Source: Methylohalobius crimeensis 10Ki (lineage in GTDB: Bacteria > Pseudomonadota > Gammaproteobacteria > Methylococcales > Methylothermaceae). From it: 64,000 nucleotides of DNA. The DNA lies in assembly GCF_000421465.1 (NCBI RefSeq), contig NZ_ATXB01000001.1, forward strand, positions 1,550,001 to 1,614,000. Direction: 5' to 3'. Shown here in pieces: positions 8,952-17,680 of this stretch. Positions within the stretch are counted from its first letter, which is position 1, and the number at the start of each line of letters is the position of its first letter. The notes beneath the pieces are model-generated. The model saw only the letters and a list, made by a program, of their open reading frames with translations. It did not search any database and had not been told where the DNA came from. The position numbers and the translations under genes were made by a program.

Positions 8952-10160
8952 ATGCAAATCGGAACCGCTCTGACGGCCAGCGCCACCAAGGTGATGTTGC
9001 TGGGGGCAGGAGAATTGGGCAAGGAGGTGGCGATCTGCCTGCAGCGCTACGGGATCGAAGTGATTGCGGTGGATCGGTACGAAAACGCCCCGGCCCACCA
9101 CGTCGCACAAGTTCGGCATGTGATCGACATGACCGACGGGGTTCAGCTTCGAGCGCTGGTGGAGCGGGAACAACCGGATTGGATCGTGCCGGAAATCGAG
9201 GCTTTGGCCACCGACACTTTACTGGAAATCGAAAGAGACGGTCTGGCACAGGTGGTTCCCTCCGCCCAAGCGGTGCAGCTGACCATGGACCGGGAAGGGA
9301 TCCGGCGCTTGGCGGCCGAAACGTTGGGATTGCCCACTTCCGGCTATGGGTTTGCCGGCTCCCTGGAAGCGTTGATCGAGACGGCCGAGAAAGTGGGTTA
9401 TCCCTGTTTCGTCAAACCCACCATGTCCTCCTCGGGAAAGGGGCAATCCCAAGTCCATGGGCGGGAGGAACTGGCTGCGGCGTGGGAGAAAGCGCGTGCC
9501 GGCGGCCGCGTGGACCGGAAGCGAGTGATCGTGGAGTCGAAAGTGGATTTCGATTTCGAGATTACCTTGCTCACGGTGCGCGCCTTGAATCTTCAAGGAC
9601 AAACCGAAACTTATTTTTGCCAACCCGTCGGCCACCGCCAGGAGAACGGCGATTACGTGGAAAGCTGGCAACCCCAAGCGATGACGCCCAAAGCCTTGGT
9701 CGAAGCCCAGCGCATTGCGGCGGCGGTGGTGGAGTCTTTGGGTGGACGAGGGTTGTTCGGGGTGGAACTGTTTGTGCGCGGGGACCGGGTTTGGTTCAGC
9801 GAAGTCAGTCCCCGCCCCCATGACACCGGCATGGTGACCATGGCCGGTCAGGGACAGAGCGAATTCGAACTGCATGTGCGGGCCTTGCTGGGCTTGCCGG
9901 TGGATACCCGTCTGTTGCGTCCTGCGGCGAGCGCGGTGATTTATGGCGGAATGGAAGGCAGCGGTCTTATTTATGAGGGCATAGAAGCGGCTTTGGCCGT
10001 TCCCGAAAGCCGGTTGCGTCTATTTTCCAAGCCGCTCGCGTTCCACCGCCGCCGGATGGGGGTGGCGCTGGCCGAAGGGAAAGACGTGGAAGAAGCCCGA
10101 GTCCGAGCCCGAGCTTGCGCGGCCAAGGTGCAACCAAAGTCACACTCCGCAATGCCTTGA
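8952..10160 (+). CDS. purT: Formate-dependent phosphoribosylglycinamide formyltransferase PurT
   Basis: 402 residues (E. coli 392). This ATP-grasp enzyme makes formyl-GAR from GAR, formate and ATP in purine synthesis, by-passing 10-formyl-tetrahydrofolate. The N-terminal domain carries [14 protein letters not shown] (about 14-27) and [14 protein letters not shown] (about 82-95). The ATP-grasp part holds [16 protein letters not shown] near 152-167 and the metal-binding [13 protein letters not shown] near 287-299. A strong Shine-Dalgarno (AAAGGAG, 8939-8945) fixes the ATG. Using formate directly fits a C1 metabolism in which formate is abundant. Confidence 0.97.
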   Translation: MQIGTALTASATKVMLLGAGELGKEVAICLQRYGIEVIAVDRYENAPAHHVAQVRHVIDMTDGVQLRALVEREQPDWIVPEIEALATDTLLEIERDGLAQVVPSAQAVQLTMDREGIRRLAAETLGLPTSGYGFAGSLEALIETAEKVGYPCFVKPTMSSSGKGQSQVHGREELAAAWEKARAGGRVDRKRVIVESKVDFDFEITLLTVRALNLQGQTETYFCQPVGHRQENGDYVESWQPQAMTPKALVEAQRIAAAVVESLGGRGLFGVELFVRGDRVWFSEVSPRPHDTGMVTMAGQGQSEFELHVRALLGLPVDTRLLRPAASAVIYGGMEGSGLIYEGIEAALAVPESRLRLFSKPLAFHRRRMGVALAEGKDVEEARVRARACAAKVQPKSHSAMP

Positions 10161-10209
10161 GTGAACTAGACTTGAATGGTCACTGAACGAACTTATTGAA
10201 TGAGAGGTC

Positions 10210-10776
10210 ATGGCGCGGCATCGGAGTTTGTGGTTGGGAATCGTTTTGGTTGCCATGCCGGCAGCGGCGGATATTTACAAATATGTGGATGCGAATGGCC
10301 AAGTGTATTACGCCGATGAACGCAAGCACGCCGGCTATCGGTTGATCATTCGCACCCCTGGACCCAGGCGGTCCGGGGGCCAATGGACTTTGCGGCGAGC
10401 CAAATATACGCCCATGGTGGAAAAAGTGGCGAAAAAGTACCGCCTCGACCCACAGTTGTTGCACGCCGTGATTCGTGCCGAATCGGCCTATAATCCTCAA
10501 GCGATCTCTCCCAAGGGAGCGGTGGGGTTGATGCAACTGATGCCGGAAACCGCCGCCCGGTACGGTATCCAGGATCGTTACGACCCCCTCAAAAACATCG
10601 AAGCCGGGGCTCATTATTTGCGCGATTTGTTGGCGGACTTCAAGGATGTCAAACTGGCGGTGGCGGCTTATAATGCCGGGGAGGCGGCGGTGCACAAATA
10701 CGGCAACCGAGTACCTCCTTACCTGGAAACCCGCCAATACGTTGCCCGGGTCCTGAAATTTTACGGTGACTCATGA
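10210..10776 (+). CDS. Secreted lytic transglycosylase with DUF4124 and SLT domains
   Basis: 188 residues. A signal peptide of about 20 residues is followed by a short DUF4124-type segment (DIYKYVDANGQVYYAD, 21-36). A goose-lysozyme-like SLT domain spans about 65-185. The catalytic glutamate is Glu91 in RAESAYNP, followed by the hallmark GAVGLMQLMPETA (103-115) and AAYNAGEAAV. It cleaves the glycan strand of peptidoglycan to 1,6-anhydro products in the periplasm. Its stop overlaps the start of the HDOD gene by four bases (ATGA), so the two are translationally coupled. Confidence 0.92.
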   Translation: MARHRSLWLGIVLVAMPAAADIYKYVDANGQVYYADERKHAGYRLIIRTPGPRRSGGQWTLRRAKYTPMVEKVAKKYRLDPQLLHAVIRAESAYNPQAISPKGAVGLMQLMPETAARYGIQDRYDPLKNIEAGAHYLRDLLADFKDVKLAVAAYNAGEAAVHKYGNRVPPYLETRQYVARVLKFYGDS

Positions 10777-11630
10777 GCAAATATAGCTCTCCCGCCCAAC
10801 TTTTGGAAAGCGAACGGGATTTGGTTTCCCTGCCCGATGTGGTTTTCCAACTGCAAGCATCTATCGGCGATCCTCGCAGCACAGCCGACAGCGTCGGTGC
10901 CGTCATCTCCCGCGATCCCGCGTTGACCGCCCGCTTGTTAAAGCTGGCCAACAGCCCTATTTATGGCTTTGGGGGGCGCATCGACACCGTTTCCCGGGCA
11001 GTGTCCCTAGTCGGTATGGAGCCGCTGTACAATCTGGCATTGGCCACCTGCGCGGTGGGTGCTTTCCGGAATATTCCCGTTCAACTGATCGACATGGAGG
11101 AATTCTGGCTGCAGAATGTCTATTGCGCGGTGGTTGCCCGCCTGCTCGCCAGGGAAGCCAAGGTTTTGCACCCGGAGCGTCTATTCGTGGCCGGTCTGTT
11201 GCGTTCCATCGGCTCTTTGGCGATTTATATGAAATGTTCGGACGAGGCCCGGGAGATTCTCCTGGCGAGCCAGGGGAAGCGCGCCTTGGTGCCGATGCTG
11301 GAAAAGGACCTGCTCGGGTTTACCTACGCCGAGGTGGGGGCGGAGCTAGCCCGGATGTGGCGTATGCCTCGGTGGCTGCAAGAGGCGATCGGTTGTCACC
11401 TTTTTCCCGAATCCGCCTCCGACTATGTCTTCGAGGCCGCTTTGATTCACCTGGCGGATCGGTTGACCGACGTGTTGATGGAGGGAGATGCGGTGGAAGA
11501 CGTTTTGGCGGAATTGCCAGAAGAAGATATTCTTGATTTGTTGGGCGTAAGCGAGCAGCAGATACTTGAACTGATGACCCAAGTTTATTACGAATTCACC
11601 GAAGTTGCCCACTCGTTGTTGTCGGTCTGA
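10773..11630 (+). CDS. HDOD domain protein
   Basis: 285 residues with an HDOD domain (degenerate HD-type regulatory fold) over about 15-210: LPDVVFQLQ, DPALTARLLKLANSPIYG, and a SRAVSLVGMEPLYNL helix. The metal ligands of true HD phosphohydrolases are not evident, as is normal for HDOD. Such proteins work in signalling, often beside chemotaxis and c-di-GMP proteins. A second protein of the same kind and length is encoded at 32562-33443. It lies between the transglycosylase (four-base overlap) and the protease gene (two-base gap) in one operon. Confidence 0.88.
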   Translation: MSKYSSPAQLLESERDLVSLPDVVFQLQASIGDPRSTADSVGAVISRDPALTARLLKLANSPIYGFGGRIDTVSRAVSLVGMEPLYNLALATCAVGAFRNIPVQLIDMEEFWLQNVYCAVVARLLAREAKVLHPERLFVAGLLRSIGSLAIYMKCSDEAREILLASQGKRALVPMLEKDLLGFTYAEVGAELARMWRMPRWLQEAIGCHLFPESASDYVFEAALIHLADRLTDVLMEGDAVEDVLAELPEEDILDLLGVSEQQILELMTQVYYEFTEVAHSLLSV

Positions 11631-11632
11631 AA

Positions 11633-12412
11633 ATGGCAACTTATAGAGGGATACGGCTATTCCTTCTCGGGGCTTTTTGGCTTGCCGGCATGGGAAGCGC
11701 TGTCGCGGCTTTGCCCGAGACGGTGGCGCGGATCAAGTCGAGTATACTGGCTGTCGGTACCTATCAACGTACCCGAACGCCTTCGGCGGTGTTTCGTGGC
11801 ACTGGCTTCGTGGTCGGCGACGGCCGTCATGTTTTGACCAACGCCCATGTTTTGCCGGAAACCGTCGACCGGGAGCATTCCGAGGTTTTGGCGGTGTTTT
11901 TCAAATTCCATGGCAAGGATCGATTACGAGGAGCGAAAGTCGTGGACATGGATAAGACCTACGACATAGCGGTACTGAAAATCGCCGGCGATCCTCTGCC
12001 CGCCCTATCCCTCGGCGATTCCGACACAGTGCGGGAGGGAGAGAACTATGCCTTTACCGGTTATCCCATCGGCATGGTATTGGGGCTGTATCCGGTGACC
12101 CACCGCGGGATCGTTGCCAGCATTACCCCCATTGCGATTCCCGCTCTCCGCGCCGGTCAATTGAACCCCAAGCTGCTGCGCCGTCTCCACCGACCCTATC
12201 GAGTGTTTCAATTGGATGCCACCGCCTATCCCGGCAATAGCGGCAGCCCCTTGTATGATCCGAAGTCGGGGAAGGTGATTGGAATCATCAATAAGGTATT
12301 CGTCAAGGAAAGCAAGGAGAATCTCCTTGCCAAGCCTAGTGGGATCAGTTATGCGGTACCGATCGAATATGCGAAGCAATTGCTTCGGGAAAGCGGTGTC
12401 CTGGGACACTGA
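11633..12412 (+). CDS. Exported trypsin-like serine protease (S1 family)
   Basis: 259 residues with an N-terminal signal or membrane segment (about 8-26) and then a chymotrypsin-fold domain. The triad is visible: His72 in TNAHV, Asp111 in DIAVLKI and Ser203 in YPGNSGSPL. No PDZ domain follows, unlike DegP/DegS, so this is a stand-alone periplasmic protease of the S1C kind. The start is two bases after the HDOD stop. The substrate is unknown; the operon suggests an envelope maintenance role with the transglycosylase. Confidence 0.88.
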   Translation: MATYRGIRLFLLGAFWLAGMGSAVAALPETVARIKSSILAVGTYQRTRTPSAVFRGTGFVVGDGRHVLTNAHVLPETVDREHSEVLAVFFKFHGKDRLRGAKVVDMDKTYDIAVLKIAGDPLPALSLGDSDTVREGENYAFTGYPIGMVLGLYPVTHRGIVASITPIAIPALRAGQLNPKLLRRLHRPYRVFQLDATAYPGNSGSPLYDPKSGKVIGIINKVFVKESKENLLAKPSGISYAVPIEYAKQLLRESGVLGH

Positions 12413-12494
12413 GTTGTCAGAAAATTTTACATCTCCGGGGCTGTGATTATATAACCAACTGAATTTAAGAGAATTAATTCGTTTGGTGTGGAAA

Positions 12495-12523
12495 TTGCCT
12501 TAGTTTGTGAAGGGTGGTTTATT
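12495..12523 (+). promoter_or_regulatory. Candidate promoter of the HPr-rel-A locus
   Basis: TTGCCT (12495-12500), a 17-base spacer and TTTATT (12518-12523) lie in a 139-base AT-rich gap. Both boxes match the consensus at four of six positions, so this is only a candidate. Confidence 0.35.
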
Positions 12524-12551
12524 CATTACAGGTGTCCATGAGGAAATAACA

Positions 12552-13127
12552 ATGGATGAAAACGAACACAAATCAGTGGGAGAAGTCGGTCGTGATAAAT
12601 CTGGACCGGAAGTTTCCCGAACGAGGCGACGTTTGGTCAAATCGGCGGTGGCGGCCGCGCCGGTGGTGTTGACCTTGCGGAGCGGAGCGGCACTGGCCAA
12701 TGCCAGCGCGTATCAATGTATCGAAAAGAATCAGAATGAGCCGACGCCGGATGTTTTGTTGGGGCCTGAGGAAGAGGCGGATATGTGGGTTCGAGAGTCG
12801 GTGCAGTGCCGTCAGTTGCAACAACAAGGAAGTGACGATTCATTTTGGGTTTATGAAGATCGCAATTCTTCAGGCCAGTGGATAGAGGAAACGGATGATT
12901 TAATCGAACCTAGAATTTTTGAAGATCAAGGAGGTTCGGGAAAGATGCGTAATGCCAAGGACGAAAGCGACAATAATTATGACGTAATAAGTGAGAGAAC
13001 TTGCGAAATTTTGGTACTGTTCGATGCGGAGGGGAATCGGGTGGGAATCGGTCAACCCGAAGCCGATGCCATGCCCATCACCGGTTCCTGTTGGGCCTCG
13101 ATCGATCCCGCCTGGGCGGATATGTAA
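12552..13127 (+). CDS. Tat-type signal protein of unknown function, first gene of HPr-rel-A locus
   Basis: 191 residues from the ATG at 12552, which follows AGGAAATAAC; an in-frame ATG at 12507 lacks a ribosome site. The N-terminus has an Arg-rich TRRRLVKS motif (24-31), a hydrophobic stretch (about 32-42) and a likely cleavage after Ala49 (AALA), as in twin-arginine signal peptides. The mature part is acidic and has exactly four cysteines (56, 86, 151, 180), which could form two disulfides. It ends in GSCWASIDPAWADM. I recognise no catalytic domain. It leads a unit with PqqD-like, HprK-like and nucleotidyltransferase genes, so it may be their substrate; that is inference from position only. 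Confidence 0.7.
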   Translation: MDENEHKSVGEVGRDKSGPEVSRTRRRLVKSAVAAAPVVLTLRSGAALANASAYQCIEKNQNEPTPDVLLGPEEEADMWVRESVQCRQLQQQGSDDSFWVYEDRNSSGQWIEETDDLIEPRIFEDQGGSGKMRNAKDESDNNYDVISERTCEILVLFDAEGNRVGIGQPEADAMPITGSCWASIDPAWADM

Positions 13128-13138
13128 AGTAAATCGGA

Positions 13139-13432
13139 TTGGCTGTGGATGTCTACTCCTGTTGGCGAGTGCCTCGAGAAGTGGAATTACTCTGGGAAAA
13201 ATGGCCCAAGGATGCGCTTGTTTTCAACACCCTGTCGGGAGAGACCCATCATTTGAACGATACCGCCGCCACGGCTTTGGAGGAACTCGAACGGGCGCCT
13301 CAGTCGACGAAAACATTGATGGAAACACTGGCAGAAAAATTCGAATTTGATGATGTCGAAGGATTTGTGCATCAAATTCAGCAACTGTTGGAAGAGTTCG
13401 ACCGTTTGGGATTGATCGAGCCGAGCGCGTGA
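13139..13432 (+). CDS. PqqD-like protein of the HPr-rel-A system
   Basis: A small protein (97 residues from TTG 13139; GTG 13145 is an equally possible start, and no clear ribosome site decides). The body ALVFNTLSGETHHLNDTAATALEEL is the winged-helix PqqD pattern, in which a beta hairpin reads 'NPLSGETHxLN'. The C-terminal helix runs to LDRLGLIEP. PqqD domains bind the leader of a precursor peptide and present it to a modifying enzyme. Its stop overlaps the next gene's GTG start by four bases, so its output is tied to the kinase. Confidence 0.8.
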   Translation: MAVDVYSCWRVPREVELLWEKWPKDALVFNTLSGETHHLNDTAATALEELERAPQSTKTLMETLAEKFEFDDVEGFVHQIQQLLEEFDRLGLIEPSA

Positions 13433-14337
13433 AAGTCGCCGACTTGGGACAGCCCGAGCTGGCTCAGTGTTTGCTCAACCCGCAAGGGATTGTGCTGAAA
13501 AGCGGCCCTTTCAGTGTCCGGATACGATCGAGCGTCGGTTGTTTTGCCCCTTTTTTGCATCGTATGTATGCGAATTTTTCCTTATTGGCCGGCGATGCCC
13601 TGGCCGATTTTAGAATTCAATTGCGGCGGCCGGGCACGATTCGCTATTTTTTTCGCCCCCAAGTTTATTTCAAGCACGACGGACGCAGGCTGTTTGAGCC
13701 CTTTCCGCTCAACTTGGCGCCCCCTCTCTTCGAATGGGGGTTGAATTGGTGTATCGCTACCCGCGCCCATCAATATTTGATGCTCCATGCAGCGGTGTTG
13801 GAACGGGAGGGTCGCGCGGTGGTCATGCCGGCTCTGCCCGGAGCCGGCAAAAGTACCTTGTGCGCGGCCTTGATGTTGAATGGCTGGCGATTGTTGTCGG
13901 ACGAATTCGGTTTGCTCCGCGCCGACGGTGCCTTGGATCCCCTCCCGCGCCCGATTCCGCTGAAAAACCAATCGATCGAGGTCATCCGGACATTCGCTCC
14001 GGACGCGGTGCTGGGTCCCTTGTTTCCGAAAACCCGCAAGGGAACCGTTGCCCATTTGCAGCCGACTTCCGTCAGCGTGGAAAAGATCGCGGAATCGGCG
14101 ATTCCCGCCTGGATCGTGTTTCCCCGTTTTCGTAAAGATGCGTCGGCATCGCTCAAACCGGTGGTGCCTTCCTATGCGGTCCTCAAATTGGCGACCAACG
14201 CGTTCAATTATGAAATCTTGGGCGCGGAAGGTTTTCGCCGCGTGGGGCGTTTGGTCGGAAATTGTCGTCTTTACAATTTCACCTATGGACGCCTGGAGGA
14301 TGCGATGAACGTTTTCGACTCCCTCCCGGTTCCATGA
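13429..14337 (+). CDS. HprK-related kinase A
   Basis: 302 residues from a GTG that overlaps the preceding stop. The C-terminal half resembles the HPr kinase/phosphorylase core: a Walker A PALPGAGKST at 134-143, an acidic LLSDEF at 155-160 where HprK has its catalytic Asp region, and a downstream PLKNQSIE strand. The N-terminal 110 residues differ from HprK. HPr kinases phosphorylate a serine on HPr; related kinases in lasso-peptide clusters phosphorylate the peptide, and the target here is unknown. A four-base overlap (ATGA) couples it to the nucleotidyltransferase gene. Confidence 0.82.
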   Translation: MKVADLGQPELAQCLLNPQGIVLKSGPFSVRIRSSVGCFAPFLHRMYANFSLLAGDALADFRIQLRRPGTIRYFFRPQVYFKHDGRRLFEPFPLNLAPPLFEWGLNWCIATRAHQYLMLHAAVLEREGRAVVMPALPGAGKSTLCAALMLNGWRLLSDEFGLLRADGALDPLPRPIPLKNQSIEVIRTFAPDAVLGPLFPKTRKGTVAHLQPTSVSVEKIAESAIPAWIVFPRFRKDASASLKPVVPSYAVLKLATNAFNYEILGAEGFRRVGRLVGNCRLYNFTYGRLEDAMNVFDSLPVP

Positions 14338-15389
14338 GCGATCCCCGACTATTGACCAAGGTTTGGCGGGAGCCGGCGATTGTGCGGGAATTTGACAATC
14401 CGGACTGGGAGGCGTTGCTCGTGCTTGCCGGTCGAGCCAGGTTGATCGCTACTATTAGTTACCGGATCGAACGTTGCGGTCTGCGCGAAGCGGTGCCGGA
14501 CAAAGTCTGGAACCACTTTCAAGCCGGTCGCGTCTTCGCCGATTTCCGCAACCGCCGGATCCGCTGGGAAATGAACCGCTTGCAACGCGTTCTACGGCAA
14601 GTGGATTGCGAAGTCATCGCTTTGAAAGGAGGGGCCTATTTACTTCTGGATTTGCCCCTGGCGAAAGGGCGCCTGCCGGCGGATTTGGATGTGTTAGTCC
14701 GCCGGGAGCACTTGTCTATCTTGGAAGACTTGCTCTTGAACGAAGGATGGCAAGACGTCAAATTGAACGACTATGACCAGCGCTATTACCGGGAATGGAT
14801 GCATGAAATTCCACCGCTACGCCATCCGCAGCGCGGGGTGGAAGTGGACGTCCACCATGCCTTGCTTCCTCTGACGGCCAGATTGCACGCCGATAACGAA
14901 CTTTTGTGGGCGTCGGCGCGGAACGTCGAGGCTAGCCGGTTTAAGGTGCTGGCACCCGAAGATATGATCCTCCACGCGGTGGTCCATCTGTTTTACGATT
15001 CGGATTTCGACAACCGCTTGCGGGATCTTATCGACATCGATGAAATGCTGCGGTTTTTTAGCGCCCGGGAAGGGAATTTCTGGGAAAGTCTGATTCGGCG
15101 GGCCGAGGTTCATGGTTTGGAGAAGCCGTTAACCTATGCGCTTCATAACGCTAGCCGGATTCTGGGGACTCCCGTGCCGTCCAATTTGTCTTTGCAGGCA
15201 GTCAAGCCATGGTCGGTGCAAGGAATGGGCTTTCTCGTCGGTCGGGCGTTGTTGCCGGAGGATCCCGAAAGTTTTAACGGGATTGACGCGATGGTCCGGT
15301 GGCTGTTGTATGTGCGATCTCACTATCTACGTATGCCGCTCAGACTGCTCCTGCCGCATTTGTTGTATAAGGCGGTAAAGCCATCTTGA
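14334..15389 (+). CDS. Nucleotidyltransferase family protein (NTP_transf_5 type) of the HPr-rel-A system
   Basis: 351 residues from the ATG at 14334 (overlapping the kinase stop); the longer frame to 14262 lies inside the kinase gene. It shows the nucleotidyltransferase pattern of this family: LKGGAYL at 97-103, then PADLDVLV at 115-122 and EVDVHHAL at 170-177, giving the three acidic positions expected for metal binding. A helical C-terminal part follows, with HAVVHLFYDSDFDNRLRDLIDI near 215-240. The acceptor is not known. With the kinase and the PqqD-like gene it makes the three-gene HPr-rel-A cassette. Confidence 0.8.
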   Translation: MSDPRLLTKVWREPAIVREFDNPDWEALLVLAGRARLIATISYRIERCGLREAVPDKVWNHFQAGRVFADFRNRRIRWEMNRLQRVLRQVDCEVIALKGGAYLLLDLPLAKGRLPADLDVLVRREHLSILEDLLLNEGWQDVKLNDYDQRYYREWMHEIPPLRHPQRGVEVDVHHALLPLTARLHADNELLWASARNVEASRFKVLAPEDMILHAVVHLFYDSDFDNRLRDLIDIDEMLRFFSAREGNFWESLIRRAEVHGLEKPLTYALHNASRILGTPVPSNLSLQAVKPWSVQGMGFLVGRALLPEDPESFNGIDAMVRWLLYVRSHYLRMPLRLLLPHLLYKAVKPS

Positions 15390-15423
15390 ACGACAGCTTC
15401 CTGTTCGAGACAGCTCCGATCCT

Positions 15424-15587
15424 AGAGGCTGTTTACAAAGTTGATCCGAACTGATCTGAAGAAGGGTCCGGCGGCTTGACCGGAGGGCGTTCGCGATTCG
15501 AGCCCCCAGGGACGGGATCACGGCGTCCCGGAGGTCAAGCCTCCGGGACCCTGCCCCAGTTTGAGATAAGCTTTACAAACAGTCTCT
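15424..15587. mobile_element. MITE-like element containing dispersed repeat copy B
   Basis: The 164-base unit has imperfect terminal inverted repeats: AGAGGCTGTTTACAAAG (15424-15440) and CTTTACAAACAGTCTCT (15571-15587), 14 of 17 paired. Inside are smaller arms GGCTTGACC (15473-15481) and GGTCAAGCC (15533-15541) around the 26-base core in inverse orientation (15500-15525). It has no coding capacity and no clear target duplication. The right end of the element at 63 kb has the same GTAAACAGCCTCT terminus. It fills most of the gap before the chemoreceptor gene's 3' end. Confidence 0.7.
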
Positions 15588-15598
15588 ACGAATGCCCT

Positions 15599-17473
15599 CT
15601 AGGGGCTTCCCGCCTTGAAGTTCGTGAGCAGGGATTCCAACTCCTCGGAGAGTCGGCCCAGGGCAAGGCTTGTATCGGCCGTATTGTTGGCGCTGACCAC
15701 GGTATCTTCGCCAACTTTGGTAATACGGCTGAGGCCTGAGTTGATACTTCCGGCTGTTTGGGATTGCTCCTCGACAGCACTGGCGATTTGCTCGCTCATC
15801 TCCCGGATGCGGTTTATCGCCTCGACGATGGTGTCGAAGGTTGAACCGACTCGTGTGGCATGTTCCACATTCCCTTGCACCAGGGTTTGGCTGTTTTGCA
15901 TTGCCTCCACGGAGGCGCGGCTCTCGCTCTGTAGTCGTTCGATGAGCGTTTGTATTTCTTCGATGGACAGCTTCGTTCGACCGGCAAGTCCCCGTACTTC
16001 CTCGGCCACCACCGCGAATCCCCGTCCTCTCTCACCGGCCCGTGCGGCCTCGATAGCGGCGTTTAATGCCAGAAGATTGGTCTGTTCGGAGATGTTGTGA
16101 ATGACTTCGAGGACGGCGCCGATATCGTCGCTCGCACGGTGGACCGAATCGATCACCGCCGATGTCTTTTGCATTTCTCCGGCTAAGTCAGAGATGGCGC
16201 TCTGGCTTTCTTTCACGACGCCGCGTCCCGTTTCCGCTTGGCTATAGGCTTCGGCGGCCGCTTCATTGGTGGAAACCACCAGACGTGCGATTTCCTCGGA
16301 AGCTTCCGTCATGCCTTCGACGGAATGGGCTAAAAGCGTGGTTTCTTCCTGTTGTAGTCCGGTGCGTTCGCGGGTTTCCTCGGCAATGTCAGAGACCCGT
16401 TGAGTTTGATCGGCCAATGATTTTGACGTGGATTGTATCCGATTGAGCACGGTGCGCAGTTGACCAAGCATTTGCACCAAGGCCCGTTCTAGAATGCCAA
16501 TCTCGCCCCGGTGATGGACGCTTGCTTCGATCTCCAAATCACCTTCGGCCACGGCCATCAGTTCCCCTGCCAGGGCCTGCAAGGGGCGTAGGGAAAACTG
16601 TAAATACCAATGCAACCAAACTCCGGCGGCCAGAACGACGGCGGCGACCAGGATCAGGGTAATGGATCGTAATTTCAGTTGTTCCCCGACGGTTTCGGTT
16701 TCATCCGTGGCGCTGACCAGATGGGCGATCGGTCGGTCGGAATAATCAGTCACGGGGATGGTCGTCACCACTTGAGTGGCGGCTTCTTGCTGCACGATTT
16801 CGGTACCGATTTCACCGAGAGCGGGAAGTTCGATGTCGATATCGGACAAGGGGACGTTGGAAGTGGCATAGAAAGTGCTCCCGGAAGAATCCGCGACGTA
16901 GAGAACGGATTCGTCTTCTTCCACGAAGGCTTGCAGCGCATGCTCCAAAGGAGTGGCTAAAATGCCGAACCCGATGAGCCTGCGTCCCAACCCCAAGGGG
17001 AAGACCGCCACCGCTACAGGTCGTCCTCTGGTATCGGCGGCGATGCCGGTGGTGATACGGTTCTCCCTTTCCACATGTTTTAGAAGTTCGAAACCGTTCG
17101 GATCTATGGTTGGGGTGGGAAGTGCCAAGAGCGTGGCGTTGCTGTTAGAGTCGATGATCTGCAGGCCACTGAAGCGGTCGGAACCTAACAGATCCAATGT
17201 ATTTCTCGCCTGACTTCGCAATGTTGCGATATCACCGTCGCGCAGTGCGGCCCGCAGACCGTAATTGCTTTGCAAGTCCGCGGCCGATTGTTTGAGCGAT
17301 TCCATGACGCTTTGGGCCGCACGTCGCCAGAGGAGACTTTTTCCTTTAGCCAAAGCCGCAGAGTAACGTTCCATCATCTGGTGTTCGAACAACACTCCGG
17401 CACTGACGATCGTGCCGGCGATTACGACCATCATTATCAAGGTCGCCAAGGATAGTCGTAAGCGCAGTGTCAT
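15599..17473 (-). CDS. Methyl-accepting chemotaxis protein
   Basis: 624 residues. The first membrane helix is at about 7-29, followed by a periplasmic sensor region of some 240 residues that looks like a double-CACHE type ([35 protein letters not shown]). The second helix is at about 270-290, then a HAMP segment ([23 protein letters not shown]) and the MA signalling domain to the C-terminus. The hairpin tip is intact ([18 protein letters not shown]). There is no CheR/CheB tethering pentapeptide at the C-terminus (ends FKAGSP). The ligand is unknown. No chemotaxis operon is in the window, so this is an orphan receptor gene. Confidence 0.93.
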   Translation of the reverse strand: MTLRLRLSLATLIMMVVIAGTIVSAGVLFEHQMMERYSAALAKGKSLLWRRAAQSVMESLKQSAADLQSNYGLRAALRDGDIATLRSQARNTLDLLGSDRFSGLQIIDSNSNATLLALPTPTIDPNGFELLKHVERENRITTGIAADTRGRPVAVAVFPLGLGRRLIGFGILATPLEHALQAFVEEDESVLYVADSSGSTFYATSNVPLSDIDIELPALGEIGTEIVQQEAATQVVTTIPVTDYSDRPIAHLVSATDETETVGEQLKLRSITLILVAAVVLAAGVWLHWYLQFSLRPLQALAGELMAVAEGDLEIEASVHHRGEIGILERALVQMLGQLRTVLNRIQSTSKSLADQTQRVSDIAEETRERTGLQQEETTLLAHSVEGMTEASEEIARLVVSTNEAAAEAYSQAETGRGVVKESQSAISDLAGEMQKTSAVIDSVHRASDDIGAVLEVIHNISEQTNLLALNAAIEAARAGERGRGFAVVAEEVRGLAGRTKLSIEEIQTLIERLQSESRASVEAMQNSQTLVQGNVEHATRVGSTFDTIVEAINRIREMSEQIASAVEEQSQTAGSINSGLSRITKVGEDTVVSANNTADTSLALGRLSEELESLLTNFKAGSP

Positions 17474-17680
17474 TTTATGGATCCCTTGGGCTTTCCAGTT
17501 TCCATCCGTATCTCCTTATTGAACTCAGTGTGTAGGCCCATCCAACCAAGTGTGTTTTCGACCCTCCGGAAAGCATCGGTGGCGCGACCAATATAGTTGG
17601 CCTATGTTGCAATAATATTAAGGCGTCGGGAGGCAATTCGTTCGACTAAATGGAAAGACAGGATGCGGATGGTGAGGTGA

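Noticed and set aside
15424-15587. Insertion sequence with a transposase
   Set aside because: The element is only 164 bases long and has no coding frame; it can at most be a non-autonomous derivative.
17474-17680. Regulatory element or small gene between mscS and the chemoreceptor gene
   Set aside because: I found no convincing frame, stem-loop or promoter pair in this 207-base gap.
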